From Chamaea fasciata (taxonomy: Eukaryota > Chordata > Aves > Passeriformes > Sylviidae): 64,000 bases of DNA. A program made the translations under genes and the position numbers. How positions within the stretch are numbered: position 1 is the stretch's first letter; each line of letters starts with the position of its first letter. The stretch is taken from the NCBI GenBank assembly GCA_029207755.1, contig JARCOQ010000002.1, positions 57,763,172-57,827,171 on the forward strand, written 5' to 3'. The notes beneath the pieces were generated by a model. It saw only the letters and a program-made list of their open reading frames with translations, was not told the origin of the DNA and made no database searches. This document shows, piece after piece, positions 60,970-64,000 of the stretch.

Positions 60970-63494
60970 GTGAGTTAATTTCTCATTTACTAAAGAAATT
61001 AAAACAAGGAAGGTATTCTTTTTGTAATCTATGGCTGCATCTGTTAACTATGACATGATTTTTGTTTATTATTTGGGGTGGAAGCTAATTAAAAGTTTTC
61101 ACTTATTTTCTCCCCCTAGAACAGCTGGGATAATAGCATTCCTTAGGTGAAAAAATTCTAAGTAAAACCACATGGAGACCATTTTACTGCAGTGATTAAA
61201 AAACCCACCAGCCAAGGCTACATATTGTGAGTAAAAGTATGGGCATATAAACAAGATATCTTGAAGCTGTCTGTGCAGTTAATAGCAAAAGATAAGATAA
61301 CATATCAGATAACTAACTACACTTTAACAGCATCCAGATGCACTTTTTTACCCTCTTTAAGGTACCTGATACGTGAGCATATATGAATAAACTCTATCAT
61401 ATTTACTATGTAGTTGAATTTGCCTATGGCTTCCTTTATTTTTAATTAGATATAGCACATAGTTAATATGCTATTGATTCAGACTTTTGCTTACCTCATG
61501 TTATTATAGCAGCTGCATGCTAAAAGTGAGACCTTGACTTGACCTTCATATACAACTTGCAATCTATTCCTGGTTATCTTATTGACTGGCCATTATGTTT
61601 GGATCAATCATCATAAACCTGACTAAATGGCATCATACCCAATTTACCAGGCTCAATGTAAAATACACCAAGCTTTCCCTAGTTCGTGGTGTTGGACAGA
61701 GGGATGGAACTGAGGTATACAGTTTTGTTCTTGATTACTGAGTTCCATTAAGATCTGGTAGTTATGCCACCTCTCACTGGATTGAAATTTAGTCTTCTCA
61801 TACTCTAAGATTCCTGGCAGTTCTCGATAAAAATGAGACACAAGCCTTGTTATAATCAATAGCCTCTAAAGCAACTTCTTTGAAGCAAATGTCCATCAGC
61901 AAATAAATCCCAGTGTGAATGAGTGACTAAGTCTTTATATGCGGGGAATTTGAATTTATAAGTGTGACTTTTAAATGTGCAGCTCAACCTGTCTGAACCA
62001 ATAGTTCTGTTTGACTTTTGCCAGTTTTGGAGGAAGTAGAAAGAACTTAGAAATGCAATGGGCACTTATTGTTAAAAACTAGGATTTGCATGGCCATTGT
62101 TAATAAGTTGCTAGATTCTTATCGCAAAGGGAAGAAGATCAAATGATGTTTTATAATTATCAAAATACCAGTGACTGAGGTATTAATTTTATTTTATTAA
62201 AAATATAAAGAAAAAATTTATCTTTATTATTATATTTTCAACTCTTCCCTCTCAACATGGTCATCTCCTCTCCTGGTGACAATTTTACTGTTCTTCAGTA
62301 CCAATTTTACCAACAGCAAACTTCAGAAATGTACTGCAGGGGCCATTTATGCTTGTGGAAACAAATTTGTAAAATACAGGTCTTACTATATTTAAATTTA
62401 ATATATATTTTAAAACAAAATTTAAATCCACCAAAAGAGGCCTAATTCTTTCCAATGTTTGTTTCTTTATTTGCTTGGCTGATTTCTGACTCTTTAAATT
62501 TTGAGATTTGTAGCAGACAGTAAAGACTGTGGAAAAAAACCAAACCAAACTACCCACCCAAAGCCCCATGTGGTAGAATCATAAAATGAAGGAATTGCAA
62601 ATCATATCAATAATAATGAACTAATAAAAAAACCCTGCAATTATCAAGCATCTACCCTTTTTCCTATCTTACATTTTTTTTTATAATTACTGAGACTTCA
62701 AAATGCTCAAGGCATAGGGAGTCTTGTAAAAACATTTTTACAAGCTATAATAAGCTTGTAAATTTTTTTATCTTTACATTGCTGAGTTTTTATCTAGCAT
62801 TTAGCATTCTGTATATATGTATTTAAAAATGTTTGTCATATCAAAACAATTGAATTCACTTACATTCATAAAAAAAAAAAAAAAGGTTTTTTTTCCAGTT
62901 TGGATTGGGCTGCCTGTGTTATGAATTTACTCATAATAGGACTATGACAAGAGGAAGCACCTATTTTACTGTGGAATGATACAGTGGTAATTTAATATAA
63001 ATAATCGTCCTGATGTTAAGAAATCAAACATATCAAAATAATGTTGCTATTTTGAAGGCCTATCACCAAGTACTCTTTAACCTTTGTTAAATGCCTCATG
63101 TTTACTATGCATCAGCTTTAAAGATCTAGATAAATGAATTAATTCACCTTTATCCCCTTGAGAAACACTATTGATTTTTATGAAAATGAATTAAACATTC
63201 ACTATCAATTAAGTTCTGTGTTTGCTTTTTTAGAAGAGCTATCTTCTCACTAAATGAGGAATTTACCTGCCAGCAAACACAATAGACGGTTGTGCTGTCC
63301 ACATATTGGCATACATACTGGATAAACAAAATCCAATTACACTCCTGCTTATACTGCATCAAGATTACACATTATGTGCAGAACTCTTTATTTCAAGAAG
63401 CAAATGCCCAGCTAAATTGCATCATTTATTCTAGGTTTCTTTATTGCTTAAACATGTAGAAAATGAAGTTATTGAGAAGCTTAGTCTTGGGAAA
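60970..63494. other. Unique AT-rich non-coding stretch
   Basis: No gene or mobile element recognised. Holds the overlapping inverted repeats at 62723-62762 and an A-run near 62870. Confidence 0.6.
62723..62762. repeat. Two overlapping, mutually exclusive inverted repeats
   Basis: CTTGTAAAAA (62723-62732) pairs with TTTTTACAAG (62735-62744), a 10-bp stem with only 2 bases between. The middle arm also belongs to TTTACAAGCT (62737-62746), which pairs perfectly with AGCTTGTAAA (62753-62762) across a 6-base loop. Only one hairpin can form at a time. Confidence 0.85.
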
Positions 63495-63560
63495 AAAAGA
63501 AAACAAACAAAACAAACAAACCACAAAAAAAACCAAAAAACAAAAAACCCAAAAACCCCC
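63495..63560. repeat. A/C-rich low-complexity tract
   Basis: AAAC, AACC and AAACCC units with homopolymer A, similar in texture to 47041-47150. Confidence 0.85.
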
Positions 63561-63650
63561 ATGAAAATAACAAACTCTTTTAATCTCTTTTATTTTTTTT
63601 AAATTATTATTTTGTTCTGCGAGTATAAGGAAATTATTTGGACTTTGTAT

Positions 63651-63655
<5 letters not shown>

Positions 63656-63681
<26 letters not shown>
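63656..63681. repeat. T26 homopolymer
   Basis: Twenty-six T directly followed by CAG. It could act as the polypyrimidine tract of a splice acceptor, or simply be a homopolymer. Confidence 0.95.
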
Positions 63682-63684
63682 CAG

Positions 63685-63758
63685 CTGACTTGGCAGCACT
63701 TTTGAAGAACTCTTTGGGACAATCTAGAGCCCTTCTTCCTATCTTTTATCTCCTTTGA
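63685..63758 (+). CDS. Possible terminal exon after T26-CAG (very doubtful)
   Basis: After the T26-CAG acceptor-like sequence, two of three frames stop at once (by 63685-63705); the third, starting CT|GAC, stays open for 23 codons (DLAALLKNSLGQSRALLPIF, then YLL) and ends at TGA 63756-63758. The required phase is 1, the same phase left by the candidate exon at 60859-60969, and the junction would make an alanine codon. No AATAAA was verified close by. Phase agreement has a one-in-three chance of being accidental. Confidence 0.12.
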
Positions 63759-64000
63759 TTTACACTGTTAAATTTGATCCTTGATGTCTCTTTTGGTTCC
63801 TATTCCCTTTGAAGTAGTAGTTTGTAGAAGTCTGGATGGAATCCAAAAAAACAGTATTCCTTTTGAAAGCAGCTGATTAATACAAAACCAGCCTGGAAAC
63901 AGACAACACCTTTCCAGAGCAGCAACTATATGAAATAAATGACACAGCTCTTATAACAAACAAGGTGCTACTGTAACTCCTAGGAGTGACATATGTAAAA

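Noticed and set aside
63656..63999. Retropseudogene with poly(A) tail in minus orientation
   Set aside because: Reverse complement has no AATAAA-type signal just before the A26 tract, no recognisable coding sequence and no target-site duplication.
1..64000. CRISPR arrays, tRNA, rRNA, or bacterial or phage genes
   Set aside because: No regularly spaced repeats with unique spacers, no tRNA-like internal boxes with cloverleaf pairing, and no dense coding; the window is vertebrate-like throughout.

Overview
The window is vertebrate, almost certainly avian, non-coding DNA. The main evidence is at least eight separate CR1 LINE fragments (several ending in the avian-type ATTCTATG/ATTCTGTG 3' tail repeats) and four solo or truncated LTRs of avian endogenous-retrovirus type. 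There is no operon structure, no bacterial gene, no rRNA or tRNA, no CpG island and no convincing complete protein-coding gene. It reads as intergenic or deep-intronic, AT-rich sequence. The order of bird cannot be fixed by eye.

Layout. 1-10.6 kb: unique AT-rich sequence with simple repeats and one arm of a 53-bp perfect inverted duplication (8339-8391; partner at 11678-11730). 10.66-11.29 kb: minus-strand LTR fragment (family A). 11.3-17.4 kb: unique, with a TTGCAA-rich patch near 14 kb and a 56-codon small ORF at 15804. 17.39-18.61 kb: plus-strand CR1. 19.58-20.04 kb: a 210-bp (CCCTT)42 tract, further polypyrimidine, then (AC)30. 21.22-22.62 kb: minus-strand CR1 with the best preserved reverse-transcriptase remnant. 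22.6-32.3 kb: unique, with TA microsatellites and one copy of an unidentified repeat. 32.3-38 kb: the inverted second copy of that repeat, a plus CR1 scrap and a minus CR1 3' end. 42.5-43.33 kb: a composite CR1 in which endonuclease sequence is joined through (CAAA)n to a CR1 3' end. 44.6-45.95 kb: an old minus-strand CR1/L3-like RT fragment, then a plus-strand family A LTR with a TATA-like box, then a CR1 3' end. 50.12-51.18 kb: nearly full-length minus-strand family A LTR. 52.7-54.18 kb: a CR1 split by a 519-bp solo LTR with a 5-bp target-site duplication. 54.2-64 kb: unique sequence, with a candidate symmetric phase-1 exon (60859-60969) and a possible phase-compatible terminal exon after a 26-T tract (63685-63758).

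Nothing here forms a pathway or a new biological system. The observations most worth checking are the 53-bp perfect inverted duplication, the exon-like segment at 60.86 kb and the dated nest of LTR inside CR1. Repeat-family assignments come from recognising conserved family sequence by eye, not from a search; boundaries are approximate unless a target-site duplication or repeat edge defines them.
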